Below are positions 31,855 to 38,657 of a stretch of DNA of 45,536 nucleotides, in pieces. Both the position numbers and the translations under genes were made by a program. This stretch comes from a virus, in the IMG/VR virus record IMGVR_UViG_3300037136_000114, positions 1 through 45,536 of that record. One strand, 5' to 3'. The number at the start of each line of letters is the position of its first letter. Positions within the stretch are counted from its first letter, which is position 1. Below the pieces are notes generated by a model. It was not told the DNA's origin, searched no databases, and worked only from the letters and a program-made list of their open reading frames with translations.

Positions 31855-32540
31855 TTACATTCCTTCAAAAGCCGAAGAAGTTCATTGGCAAACCTTTCAT
31901 AGGCGTAGGCGGCGGCGTAGGCGGCGGCGTAGGCGGTGGCGGCGGCGTAGGCGGTGGCGGAGGCGGCGGCGTTGGCGGAGGCGGCGTAGGCGTAGGCGGT
32001 GGCGGAGGCGGCGGCGTTGGCGGAGGCGGCGTAGGCGTAGGCGGTGGCGTAGGCGGCGGCGTAGGCGGAGGCGGCGGCGTTGGCGGTGGCGGAGGCGTAG
32101 GGTTCAAAATCTTTGGCTGGAGCCTTTCTTTCAATTAACGCGATAACATCTTGAATGTTTTTCTTAATTTCTGGATATTTTTCATGATCAAAAGTATCTA
32201 AGGTGCTTTTTAAAACAAAGATCATGAACGGATCTTTAATCCTTTCAAGATCAACACCTATATGAATGCAGTTTAAGAATTCTGAAGGCCAAACCCTCGC
32301 TCGCTCTAGCAGTAGTCCCTCAAAAATAGTGTCTTCAACTCTTGCCAGCCATTCAGGAATTCCAAGCTCAGTTTCATAATTTTTGTGATTAGAGCCATGA
32401 ATAGTGCAGCCCACAGCACAGCCGCGACCTTTTTCCCAATATTTACCTTTTATGATCTCATCGGCCTCAAAATGTGCAAGCACTCGATTCACATATTTAG
32501 TTTTAACTTTTAGGTCATTGTTGAACGATAGCAAACTCAT
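31851..32540 (-). CDS. Protein with conserved N-terminal domain and C-terminal Ala-rich repeats
   Basis: 229 residues. Residues 1-145 form a folded domain (YWEKGRGCAVGCTIHG, LGIPEWLARVEDTIFEGL, HIGVDLERIKDPF) that I associate with a family of phage and bacterial proteins of unknown function bearing Ala-rich tails. Residues about 148-214 are only A, Y, S, T and N, containing a 15-residue unit repeated twice, and the C-terminus (FANELLRLLKECK) is again normal. A GGAGAGAAAAA Shine-Dalgarno precedes the start. The repeat probably forms a long helix. Pro- and Gly-rich ORFs here on other frames are shadows. Confidence 0.7.
   Translation of the reverse strand: MSLLSFNNDLKVKTKYVNRVLAHFEADEIIKGKYWEKGRGCAVGCTIHGSNHKNYETELGIPEWLARVEDTIFEGLLLERARVWPSEFLNCIHIGVDLERIKDPFMIFVLKSTLDTFDHEKYPEIKKNIQDVIALIERKAPAKDFEPYASATANAAASAYAAAYATAYAYAASANAAASATAYAYAASANAAASATAYAAATAYAAAYAAAYAYERFANELLRLLKECK
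31899..32099 (-). repeat. GC-rich Ala-coding low-complexity repeat
   Basis: About 200 bases of GGCGTA/GGCGGC/GGCGGT-type units (plus-strand sense) encode the 67-residue A/Y/S/T/N tract. It contains two tandem 45-base copies encoding AYAYAASANAAASAT. It is in strong compositional contrast to the AT-rich surroundings. Confidence 0.85.
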
Positions 32541-32577
32541 TTTTTCTCTCCATGGCTTTGGTTTTAGGAGTAGACAT
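32515..32577 (-). pseudogene. 20-aa remnant duplicating the start of the 31854 gene
   Basis: MSTPKTKAMERKNEFAIVQQ begins in an overlap with the upstream gene's stop and shares PKTKAME with the gene starting at 31854, then diverges and stops. It looks like a truncated copy whose tail supplies the Shine-Dalgarno for the Ala-repeat gene. Confidence 0.5.
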
Positions 32578-32768
32578 CAATTTACCTCTAGATTCCTTTT
32601 TAAAAGCCAGTCCACACGCTTTCGGCCTTCCCCGGTTAGCCTATATAACGGTTCACCGTTCTTAAAGCCTACAACTTCCATATAACCCAGTTCGATACAT
32701 TCTAGAATGCCTTCTTCGGCATCTCGCTCAGTAAGTTCATCATCCAAGAAATCCTTTTTAGAGTTCAT
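32577..32768 (-). CDS. Small winged-helix-like protein, 63 aa
   Basis: Start ATG 32768 is chosen because TGAGGAAACC lies just upstream; the longer start at 32801 overlaps the preceding gene. The sequence AEEGILECIELGYMEVVGF, NGEPLYRLTGEGRKRVDWLL has the helix plus beta-wing pattern of small winged-helix proteins, often DNA-binding. Function unknown. Confidence 0.6.
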   Translation of the reverse strand: MNSKKDFLDDELTERDAEEGILECIELGYMEVVGFKNGEPLYRLTGEGRKRVDWLLKRNLEVN

Positions 32769-32776
32769 AGGTTTCC

Positions 32777-32968
32777 TCAATGCGTCCCTTTTTGTATCCA
32801 AATCCTATTAATTTGAAGTTCGCCCGGTCCTTTGTATTTCCAACAGAATTCTTCGGCTGAATCGTACTGTTCAAAGGACGCAAGCATTATACTGTCGCCC
32901 GACAAGAAGCGCATTACCCGGAAACGAATCTGCATGGAGGAAGGTTCTATATTGATTGTAGTGCTCAT
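32777..32968 (-). CDS. Hypothetical protein, 63 aa
   Basis: Preceded by AGTAGGTGAAAA. Mixed alpha/beta composition (RFRVMRFLSGDSIMLASFEQ, YKGPGELQINRIWIQKG). No family recognised; part of the run of small early genes. Confidence 0.55.
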   Translation of the reverse strand: MSTTINIEPSSMQIRFRVMRFLSGDSIMLASFEQYDSAEEFCWKYKGPGELQINRIWIQKGTH

Positions 32969-32971
32969 TTT

Positions 32972-33049
32972 TCACCTACTAATTTGATTATTTTGAAATA
33001 CGATTTCCGCAGCCCGTAGGAGCCCTCTGCGAATCTCAGCTCTGGTCAT
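32972..33049 (-). CDS. 25-aa ORF after the hexamer repeat
   Basis: ATG 33049 follows the repeat gene's stop by one base and encodes MTRAEIRRGLLRAAEIVFQN plus a short tail, a helical pattern common at the end of small phage proteins. It is also in frame with a Thr-Ala reading of the repeat that starts at TTG 33289, so it may instead be the C-terminus of a 105-residue protein. Confidence 0.4.
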   Translation of the reverse strand: MTRAEIRRGLLRAAEIVFQNNQISR

Positions 33050-33050
33050 G

Positions 33051-33293
33051 CTAATAGCCGTAGCCGTAGCCGTCGCCGTAGCCGTCGCCGTAGCCGTCGC
33101 CGTCGCCGTAGCCGTAGCCGTAGCCGTTGCCGTTGCCGTCGCCGTTGCCGTTGCCGTAGCCGTAGCCGTCGCCGTAGCCGTTGCCGTTGCCGTAGCCGTA
33201 GCCGTAGCCGTCGCCGTAGCCGTTGCCGTAGCCGTAGCCGTTGCCGTCGCCGTAGCCGTAGCCGTGACTATTTTGGGATTCGTCCCCAATCAT
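33051..33293 (-). CDS. Gly-Tyr/Asp/Asn dipeptide-repeat protein
   Basis: 80 residues from ATG 33293, which overlaps the stop of the preceding gene (TAATG). After MIGDESQNSH the protein is a run of about 35 dipeptides G-Y, G-D or G-N, with no other residue. Gly-rich proteins with GYG/GDG units are common in phage early regions; their role is unknown. The same DNA is open as (Thr-Ala)n in a second frame. I prefer this frame because of its coupled ATG. Confidence 0.55.
   Translation of the reverse strand: MIGDESQNSHGYGYGDGNGYGYGNGYGDGYGYGYGNGNGYGDGYGYGNGNGDGNGNGYGYGYGDGDGYGDGYGDGYGYGY
33056..33265 (-). repeat. Hexanucleotide tandem repeat, about 35 units
   Basis: 210 bases of GGC[T/G/A]AC on the minus strand. 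The only variable base is the fourth, which is T, G or A but never C. All three frames on this strand's direction of interest and one frame on the other strand stay open. There are no spacers, so it is not a CRISPR array. Confidence 0.9.
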
Positions 33294-33637
33294 TATTTCA
33301 GATACTTTTCCCATTTGGCCTCATTGCATTTAATTGAACCGATAACTGTCAATTCGTGGAATGAAACTTCGGGAACAGTATCAAGCTTTGTGTTTGATGT
33401 AGGGCCGCTTTCGGCAATTTCGCCAAGTCCCTTTGACGTTCCCCACACGCGAATGGTCGCAGCGTTATTAAGCCTCATTGAGCTTCCCTTTTTAGTTAGG
33501 GTTCCAACAAATATCCACCCACGCTGAAGAATCACTATCTGCGTGCCCAAATCTTCAATGCAGCAGCTCGATTCATTGCCCTGAAAGAGGCTTTTTAACT
33601 GTTTAATTTCACCCAAAGTTAGGTCGTCTAGTTTCAT
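33293..33637 (-). CDS. Hypothetical protein, 114 aa
   Basis: AAGGAGAAAAC precedes ATG 33637. The first part is helical (LDDLTLGEIKQLKSLFQ), then beta strands with TQIVILQRGWIFVGTLTKKG and MRLNNAATIRVWGTSKGLGEI. This small beta protein type is frequent in phage early operons; function unknown. Confidence 0.65.
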   Translation of the reverse strand: MKLDDLTLGEIKQLKSLFQGNESSCCIEDLGTQIVILQRGWIFVGTLTKKGSSMRLNNAATIRVWGTSKGLGEIAESGPTSNTKLDTVPEVSFHELTVIGSIKCNEAKWEKYLK

Positions 33638-34002
33638 GTTTTCTCCTTATTAGTTTCCTCAAACATCTTGTTGATTTTAGATAGGGCTTCTCGAATGTTT
33701 TTATGATAAAGCGGGCCAGTCACTTCACCGCCTCTCTCAATGTCTGTCCTCATCCCATCAACCGCGATTCCTAGCGCCTCTGTGAGCTTTAGGATTGTGG
33801 TGGGATTTGCAGAGGAGATGAACCTCGCGTCCTCGCTTCGTCTTTCATTAGGTCGAGCGTTGTATGTTCCCGTGGTCACGACGCCGCCGAACTCTTCGCT
33901 CATAACGGAACGTGGCTGATGGATCTTATTCAAACGCCATGGACCGGGAGTGGCCGACTTCGCAAGCTCTTCGAGTGAACTTAGGGTCTTCTCAAGGCTC
34001 AT
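33634..34002 (-). CDS. Ead/Ea22-like protein
   Basis: 122 residues from ATG 34002, chosen because AAAGGAAGAGAA lies directly upstream; the longer frame to 34116 lies inside the preceding gene. LEELAKSATPGPWRL and DARFISSANPTTILKLTEAL are the hallmarks of the Ead/Ea22 family of accessory phage proteins. The function of the family is not established. Confidence 0.7.
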   Translation of the reverse strand: MSLEKTLSSLEELAKSATPGPWRLNKIHQPRSVMSEEFGGVVTTGTYNARPNERRSEDARFISSANPTTILKLTEALGIAVDGMRTDIERGGEVTGPLYHKNIREALSKINKMFEETNKEKT

Positions 34003-34549
34003 TTCTCTTCCTTTCCAATAATCTGGCTTCGCAAGCGCGATAGCCATCTTCAAAGGCTTCAAATTGGCACAAGAAATGTTTTTCTCCATGTGCCCATAAC
34101 GTAGCCAGCTCATCATCGCTCAGCCTCGATGCGGTGACGGGACGGATTCGATCTCGAAGCCAGCGGGAACATGCCCAAAATCCACAATCCCAAGCCCATT
34201 CTTTTGGATGCGATTGAGTCGGCTGATTATGGCATTGGGCTTTTATTTCCTCCTCGCTCGGCATCGTGAATGAGGCGGGCTTAGTGGAAATAGCCACAAG
34301 CTGGCTCCAATTGGACTCGAGCTGTTGCTCCATGACAGAGCGAACCTCTTTTGAGCAAGCCTGTATATGGGAAAACTGACTCATATAAGCTTTTTTAGTG
34401 ATCGTGATAGTCTCCAAATCCAGCCCATCCCTGTCAAACTCAACGCCCGAATGCTCAGCGGTCGCGGAGAAAGCGACCTGTTCCTGAATCTTTTTTATAG
34501 TTTCCTTTGATGATTCAACGAAAGCTTTGCCCCGCTCATCGTCACTCAT
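33992..34549 (-). CDS. Hypothetical protein, 185 aa
   Basis: Start ATG 34549 overlaps the upstream stop (ATGA). Helical N-terminus (KAFVESSKETIKKIQEQV), a central region with LETITITKKAYMSQFSH, and a Trp/Cys-rich segment (EWAWDCGFWACSRWLRDRI). The C-terminus has EAFEDGYRACEARLLERK. No family recognised. Confidence 0.55.
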   Translation of the reverse strand: MSDDERGKAFVESSKETIKKIQEQVAFSATAEHSGVEFDRDGLDLETITITKKAYMSQFSHIQACSKEVRSVMEQQLESNWSQLVAISTKPASFTMPSEEEIKAQCHNQPTQSHPKEWAWDCGFWACSRWLRDRIRPVTASRLSDDELATLWAHGEKHFLCQFEAFEDGYRACEARLLERKRNEP

Positions 34550-34839
34550 CTCGAAGCCTCCACAAGTTTCTTCCAAAGCTCACCGAACTCATCATCGTAA
34601 ATACATTGGGCAGAATTACCCGAGAAGCTTGTGAGGATGTTTTTCAGATCCAGGCGAGTGATCGTGATCTCTTCAACCTCAACTGGTTCTATTTTGAATC
34701 CGAGATGTTCAAAACAGTAAGTAACTATTTGATAATTTGAGACGACAACTCTATCGCAAAGATATTTTCCGGTCTCATCGACCCATGGAAACGGTCCATA
34801 TTTTATTCCGCAAGAATGGACCAAAAACACTTGCTTCAC
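34546..34839 (-). CDS. Hypothetical protein, 97 aa
   Basis: Starts at GTG 34839 after AAAGGAGAATC. Mixed fold (KQVFLVHSCGIKYGPFPW, EVEEITITRLDLKNILTSFSG). The EEITITRLDL segment recalls a segment of the adjacent 185-residue protein. No known family. Confidence 0.55.
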   Translation of the reverse strand: MKQVFLVHSCGIKYGPFPWVDETGKYLCDRVVVSNYQIVTYCFEHLGFKIEPVEVEEITITRLDLKNILTSFSGNSAQCIYDDEFGELWKKLVEASR

Positions 34840-34848
34840 GATTCTCCT

Positions 34849-34929
34849 TTAAAATCCCAAGAGCGAACCCCGCACCATGCGGTTTAGAACCGAACAGGAG
34901 GACAAGGAATAACCACCTGCGCAGCTCAT
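34849..34929 (-). CDS. Possible 26-aa Cys/Ser-rich peptide
   Basis: ATG 34929 overlaps the upstream stop (ATGA) and the frame ends just before the AAAGGAG of the next gene. The product starts MSCAGGYSLSSCSVLNRM. Coupling is the only support. Confidence 0.3.
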   Translation of the reverse strand: MSCAGGYSLSSCSVLNRMVRGSLLGF

Positions 34930-35321
34930 GGCTCACCCTTGGAACGTTCACGATCCAATTCTTCCATGAGAGATTTTGCAACAGTGACGGCTTGTTTTGC
35001 TGTGAATTTGTGGCCTGCCATCAATTGAGAAGTCATCCATTCGAGTTTCGTGAGGCCTCGCTTCTCGGGAGGCAACGAATTTGCTCGATACGCGCCCTCC
35101 TTCTCGCCGAGGATTCGGGCTTCATCTATGCTGACTTTCATAATCAACCCACAAATTTTTTCAGTTCGGGCTTTGGTATCATCTTGGACTTGGCGAAGTG
35201 CTTTTAAGATAAACCCCGGTAGGTTTTTAAATCTGTGGTCTACCACTTCTTTAATGGATTGATAGCCATAAGCCTTAAGTGCAGTTTGAAGCGCGAGGGT
35301 TTCTAACTCTTCGAGGGTCAT
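34926..35321 (-). CDS. Hypothetical protein, 131 aa
   Basis: All-helical, charged protein (LEELETLALQTALKAYGYQS, GFILKALRQVQDDTKART, AKQAVTVAKSLMEELDRER). Overlaps both neighbours by 4 bases. No family recognised. Confidence 0.6.
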   Translation of the reverse strand: MTLEELETLALQTALKAYGYQSIKEVVDHRFKNLPGFILKALRQVQDDTKARTEKICGLIMKVSIDEARILGEKEGAYRANSLPPEKRGLTKLEWMTSQLMAGHKFTAKQAVTVAKSLMEELDRERSKGEP

Positions 35322-35551
35322 CTTTCCTTCTCCTCTATGGATATTGATGATGGTTTATCGGCCAAGGTAGCGGCCGCATAAGCCTCTTTTATGCCAGCCT
35401 CAAAGAAGTATGCCACGACAAGAAGAAGGGCCTGGCGCTCTATACCAGGTCTTCCTTCAACCGCCTTCCAAACGGCAGTTGATTCCATATAACTCATGAA
35501 CTTTAAAAATCCTGGATGATTTTCAGACATTTCATCGAATTTATATTTCAT
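35318..35551 (-). CDS. Hypothetical protein, 77 aa
   Basis: Small helical protein (FLKFMSYMESTAVWKAVEG, LLVVAYFFEAGIKEAYAAAT). The hydrophobic stretch is too polar to be a clear membrane span. ATGA overlaps on both sides. No family recognised. Confidence 0.6.
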   Translation of the reverse strand: MKYKFDEMSENHPGFLKFMSYMESTAVWKAVEGRPGIERQALLLVVAYFFEAGIKEAYAAATLADKPSSISIEEKER

Positions 35552-35877
35552 GCGGCTATTTTAAGGGATTCAACTCCTAAAACCTCTTCGATTTTCTTTA
35601 AAACATACCGAGGAATAGTAAGCGTCTCACCTGGGCGAACAGCATCGGCAAAAACATTTAAGCTTTTAACCGATGGGATCTTTCCGTCAAAACGCGCATA
35701 AGCCATGACTCCGTTTGAGGATAAGACTTTTGCTTTTGTTAGTTTTGTATTGAAGAAAATCCCCATAGATCCAGGAGCTAGAGCCTCGATTCTTACCCCG
35801 GCCTTAGAGGCAATCCGCGATAATCCGTCGTGCCCACATCTTAAATCACTATCTATGAAACAGTGCATTGCTTTCAT
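35548..35877 (-). CDS. Hypothetical protein, 109 aa
   Basis: Contains MHCFIDSDLRCGHDGLSRIA and MGIFFNTKLTKAKVLSSNGV, YARFDGKIPSVKSLN. The N-terminal pattern recurs in a small phage/bacterial family of unknown function I can recall but not name. A Cys/His set (C6, C14, H16) could bind metal. Start ATG 35877 overlaps the HTH gene's stop. Confidence 0.55.
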   Translation of the reverse strand: MKAMHCFIDSDLRCGHDGLSRIASKAGVRIEALAPGSMGIFFNTKLTKAKVLSSNGVMAYARFDGKIPSVKSLNVFADAVRPGETLTIPRYVLKKIEEVLGVESLKIAA

Positions 35878-36140
35878 TGCAGAGCTCCTAACACTTGCGC
35901 TAGATTCCTGGTATTAGTGATGATTACAAAGTCAGTGTGAGTTGTTCCCCCAGGACGGCGAGCGGTGGTCTTTGAAGGGGGTTGATGTATCACAACATTA
36001 ACGCCCTTTTTTTTCGCCTGTTTTCTCACTCGATACCGATAAGAATAAAGAGACGATGCTGGAATGCTGTAAGCCTTACAGGCGGCCGTAACCTTCGATC
36101 CTCCATTAATCATTTCTTCTACTTTTTCATATTTGTTCAT
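35874..36140 (-). CDS. Small HTH DNA-binding protein
   Basis: 88 residues. VEEMINGGSKVTAACKAYSI followed by PASSLYSYRYRVRKQAKKKG is a helix-turn-helix of the resolvase/Psq type with a basic extension. The C-terminal part is unlike known folds. Position next to recombination genes suggests a regulator or accessory factor. Confidence 0.6.
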   Translation of the reverse strand: MNKYEKVEEMINGGSKVTAACKAYSIPASSLYSYRYRVRKQAKKKGVNVVIHQPPSKTTARRPGGTTHTDFVIITNTRNLAQVLGALQ

Positions 36141-36334
36141 TAAATTAATCCTTTCTCTTTTAGAACCGCTTTTATTTGAAACCTAATTTGATGCCATTTG
36201 TTTATGTCCAATGTTTTATGGAGCCATAATAAATAATCTGGATCATATTCCACGATGTCCTTTAGTTTCTTTCCCTTATAGGCACCGAAATCTAATTCCT
36301 CATTCATCGCTTTATAAACATAAGGCTCAACCAT
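36140..36334 (-). CDS. DUF3820-like / exonuclease X C-terminal-like domain
   Basis: 64 residues with LDFGAYKGKKLKDIVEYDPDYLLWL, matching the short conserved motif of DUF3820 and related modules found at the C-terminus of exonucleases (FGKYKGK...DPDYLLWL type). Here it stands alone. It overlaps the recT gene end by 8 bases, hinting at a recombination link. Confidence 0.65.
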   Translation of the reverse strand: MVEPYVYKAMNEELDFGAYKGKKLKDIVEYDPDYLLWLHKTLDINKWHQIRFQIKAVLKEKGLI

Positions 36335-37277
36335 GAGGCGGAGTTGTTTTCCTATTTTTCAACATGTAAGAACAAAAAGAATCGACTTTATCGATGGGTA
36401 AATCGTGAAGGGAATCGATGCTTAAATACTGTTTAATGCTTGCGTGAATATCATCGTTACTCCATTTGGCCTCGTTGGCCGTGCCGTAAATCTTTTGGAG
36501 CTGTTTGTAATCAAGCCTTTTCTTTTCCTCTAAGGGCTCAAGGAAATCATTAATGGGAGGTGGTTCATTGGGGGGTGGAGGGTCTAAGGAAGTGGTAGTG
36601 GGGTATGTGACGGAAGTCGAGACTGAAGATATCTCCGTTTGCGGGGATGCTGGCGAAGCTGAAGGAGGTGTTAGGTTTTTTTTTGGATCTTCCTCTGGAG
36701 GAGGGGTGACGTCTTTTACATCTGGCATTTCTTCTTTAACATATAGACCGCTTAAATGTTGTGGAAAGGCTTTACGAAGGGCAAGGGCTTCGGCGACCTT
36801 TGCTAACATGAGGGCTGGTTTCTCATGCCACATTTTTGTAAGTTCGCCTGTTTGTTTTCGTTGTGCGTATTCATTGAAATGAGCTACGGCCCAGAGAGGC
36901 TCTTTAAAATCCGAACGAAGAATGCCAACTTTAGCGGCTTCAGGCGTGGCATCTCCTTTCCAAAAATCAGACCATTTACCATCCATTCCGCACCAAAGAG
37001 GGCCGAGTTGTCCTGCATATTTTCCGCTGCGTTCTGCAACAAGCCGCTGGCCATCGATTGATATTTGAGGGGTCATTTTTGCAACTTTTTGTTTTAATTC
37101 TGGATCATAATCCCAGCGTTTTATGCAATAGATTTGACGAAGGAAGGGATCGAGTCCGGTTACTTCGCAAATGTGGAGGAATAACTTTAATTCATCGTCC
37201 GTGGCACCCTTGGCAATTTGGCGCTTGATCAAAGATATTTGTTCAAGTGGCAGGCCTGATTTGGCTATTTCATTCAT
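36327..37277 (-). CDS. bet: Bet/RecT-family single-strand annealing recombinase
   Basis: 316 residues. ELKLFLHICEVTGLDPFLRQIY near residue 28, then ISIDGQRLVAERSGKYAGQLGP, ATPEAAKVGILRSDF, and KPALMLAKVAEALALRKAFP plus LSGLYVKEEMPD are the conserved landmarks of phage Bet/RecT annealing proteins. The C-terminal third is Pro/Ser-rich and disordered, then a short helical end. No exonuclease partner gene is obvious beside it except the small DUF3820-like protein. Confidence 0.9.
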   Translation of the reverse strand: MNEIAKSGLPLEQISLIKRQIAKGATDDELKLFLHICEVTGLDPFLRQIYCIKRWDYDPELKQKVAKMTPQISIDGQRLVAERSGKYAGQLGPLWCGMDGKWSDFWKGDATPEAAKVGILRSDFKEPLWAVAHFNEYAQRKQTGELTKMWHEKPALMLAKVAEALALRKAFPQHLSGLYVKEEMPDVKDVTPPPEEDPKKNLTPPSASPASPQTEISSVSTSVTYPTTTSLDPPPPNEPPPINDFLEPLEEKKRLDYKQLQKIYGTANEAKWSNDDIHASIKQYLSIDSLHDLPIDKVDSFCSYMLKNRKTTPPHG

Positions 37278-37283
37278 TCTACT

Positions 37284-37323
37284 TACCTAGGCATGAGTAA
37301 CAAAATATGTCAACGGATTTTGT
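37284..37323 (-). promoter_or_regulatory. Candidate promoter/operator upstream of bet
   Basis: On the minus strand a consensus -35 TTGACA (37313-37308) lies inside an inverted repeat ATTTTGT (37317-37323) / ACAAAAT (37300-37306) with a 10-base spacer. A weak -10 (TAGGTA) follows at 18 bases. This would be a repressible promoter for bet and the genes downstream. Confidence 0.45.
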
Positions 37324-37342
37324 CATAACAGATTTTCTTGTA

Positions 37343-37423
37343 TTAAGTGCCCTTTCCCTTTTTCGATAAAAGGCCATTTTCTCTGATTTCGTTATAGGCA
37401 TCGATACTTGTTTGACGGGCCAT
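37343..37423 (-). pseudogene. 26-aa truncated winged-helix N-terminus
   Basis: ATG 37423 follows the stop of the previous gene directly and encodes MARQTSIDAYNEIRENGLLS followed by KKGKGT and a stop. The SIDAYNEIRENGLLS pattern is how some phage winged-helix proteins begin, so this seems a remnant cut off before its DNA-binding domain. Confidence 0.4.
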
Positions 37424-37873
37424 TTATCGCCCCGGCCTGGAATATTGACATCCAGGAATTTGCTTCATGGTGAAGGTAATGGTTCCTTTAGGGCCCTTTT
37501 GGTGGTTCCTACCGGCCCCACAATCGTCGCAAGCGACCACGGCCTCCTGTTTGTCCATCCGGAACACGTAATGCCATCCAACGCCGCCACAGGCCATGCA
37601 GTCAGGCACCGTAAAGTATTTCCAACCGCTGGTTTGCAAAAACCCCTTTTCTTTAGCCAATTGTTCCAATTGAGCAATGGATGGAAAGTGATCAAGTGTC
37701 TCCTGCGCCGTTTGCATCAGTATCTTTGCTTCTTGCGTCGAATATCGATTCGTTAAATGGGTTATCACTGCTTTCAGGAAATCCTGTCTCGGCTGTATTC
37801 GGAAGCTTTCCTTGAATTGATCCACTATCATCGTGATTTTCCTGTTCTTTGATTCGTTCCCGAACTCCTGCAT
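37424..37873 (-). CDS. Zinc-finger protein, replication accessory candidate
   Basis: 149 residues. An N-terminal helical part (DFLKAVITHLTNRYSTQEAK, FPSIAQLEQLAKEKGF) is followed by a CMACGGVGWHY...ACDDCGAG zinc ribbon. It overlaps the replication protein gene by 182 bases in another frame if ATG 37873 (AGAGGA upstream) is used; ATG 37831 is an alternative. Gene position resembles that of a helicase loader, but no ATPase motif is present. Confidence 0.55.
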   Translation of the reverse strand: MQEFGNESKNRKITMIVDQFKESFRIQPRQDFLKAVITHLTNRYSTQEAKILMQTAQETLDHFPSIAQLEQLAKEKGFLQTSGWKYFTVPDCMACGGVGWHYVFRMDKQEAVVACDDCGAGRNHQKGPKGTITFTMKQIPGCQYSRPGR

Positions 37874-38657
37874 ATAGATCCTCTCTTTGAATGGCTCTTT
37901 TAAGCTGATTGGTTTTTACCGCTTCTCCAATGGCTATTTTCTGGATGAGTTTTTCATGAGAATGGGCCCAAGAGTCAAGTTCAACATATTTCGTCGTTAG
38001 AAGCCCGAATGGATGCCCCCTCTCAGTTACCCACCTATCGTTCCATTTTGGGTAAAGCCTACAAAGTTCGCACGCTTTTTCGAGCGAAACCGATTTAAGC
38101 CATGTTTTGGCCTGGGATGCTTCCTTGGCACCCCAGCCCGTGTAGGATCTTGAGAATTCCTTTTCATAGGATTCACAGAAAGCCTTTTTAACCAAAGTTA
38201 CCGGAGAACCGCCAGGTTCTCTTAAAGTTGAATTTGGTCTTAGGATTCTAGGATTCTTAGATTCTGTACTTCTTTGCTTCTTTGCTTCTTCCGGCAAAGT
38301 GTGACAAATGTCGCGCTTTAATCGAACACGCGAATCCAATATTTTCGTCATGTTGCGAGCAAAAAGTTGGTAAGTTTGTTCCGACTTTTGCTCAACTTCT
38401 ATTTCGAAAGTTTGACCAATCTTTAGTAAAAGTTTACGAGATCTTTGGGAATTCATGCCAAGTTTTAGTTTAAAAGTCGTCAAGTTTACGGTCCATTTCC
38501 CAAGATTTTCATATTGCTCACCATATTTCGCAATCATCTCAAGAAGGGTCCAATAAAAGCCAATTAATTCTCCCTCTCCGTCTGCCCAAAGTTGCATAAT
38601 TGTATTTTTTTCGTGCGCGTCCGTGTAATGTTTAAACCAATTCAAAATAACCCCCAA
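37692..38657 (-). CDS. Replication initiator-like protein
   Basis: 321 residues from TTG 38657, with GGGGAAG upstream. The N-terminal domain (WFKHYTDAHEKNTIMQLWAD, GEGELIGFYWTLLEMIAKYG, FKLKLGMNSQRSRKLLLKIG) is a winged-helix type seen in phage replication proteins (lambda O / DnaD-like N-terminal). The middle is disordered. Residues 170-230 (SQAKTWLKSVSLEKACELCR, WVTERGHPFGLLTTKYVEL) resemble the DnaT/DnaD-like C-terminal part. It heads the leftward operon. Confidence 0.6.
   Translation of the reverse strand: MGVILNWFKHYTDAHEKNTIMQLWADGEGELIGFYWTLLEMIAKYGEQYENLGKWTVNLTTFKLKLGMNSQRSRKLLLKIGQTFEIEVEQKSEQTYQLFARNMTKILDSRVRLKRDICHTLPEEAKKQRSTESKNPRILRPNSTLREPGGSPVTLVKKAFCESYEKEFSRSYTGWGAKEASQAKTWLKSVSLEKACELCRLYPKWNDRWVTERGHPFGLLTTKYVELDSWAHSHEKLIQKIAIGEAVKTNQLKRAIQREDLYAGVRERIKEQENHDDSGSIQGKLPNTAETGFPESSDNPFNESIFDARSKDTDANGAGDT

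Larger units (their letters stand above)
31824..32565 (-). repeat. 19-bp direct repeat flanking the Ala-repeat gene
   Basis: TCTCCATGGCTTTGGTTTT occurs at 31824-31842 and 32547-32565, 723 bases apart. Both copies encode PKTKAME near the start of an ORF. The Ala-repeat gene lies exactly between them, suggesting acquisition or duplication by recombination between the copies. Confidence 0.75.

Noticed and set aside
31751-32146. Arg-, Gly/Val- and Pro-rich ORFs over the Ala repeat
   Set aside because: They are other-frame readings of the GC-rich repeat; only the minus frame with the folded N-terminal domain fits the operon.
33056-33265. CRISPR array
   Set aside because: Continuous hexamers with no spacers and no cas genes.
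33048-33527. Plus-strand Ala-Val repeat ORF of 159 residues
   Set aside because: It is open only because the hexamer repeat has no stops in this frame; its non-repeat part is antisense to a real minus-strand gene and it lacks a ribosome site.
34775-34981. Minus-strand 68-residue ORF overlapping three genes
   Set aside because: It overlaps the ends of two better-supported coupled genes in another frame and has no ribosome site.
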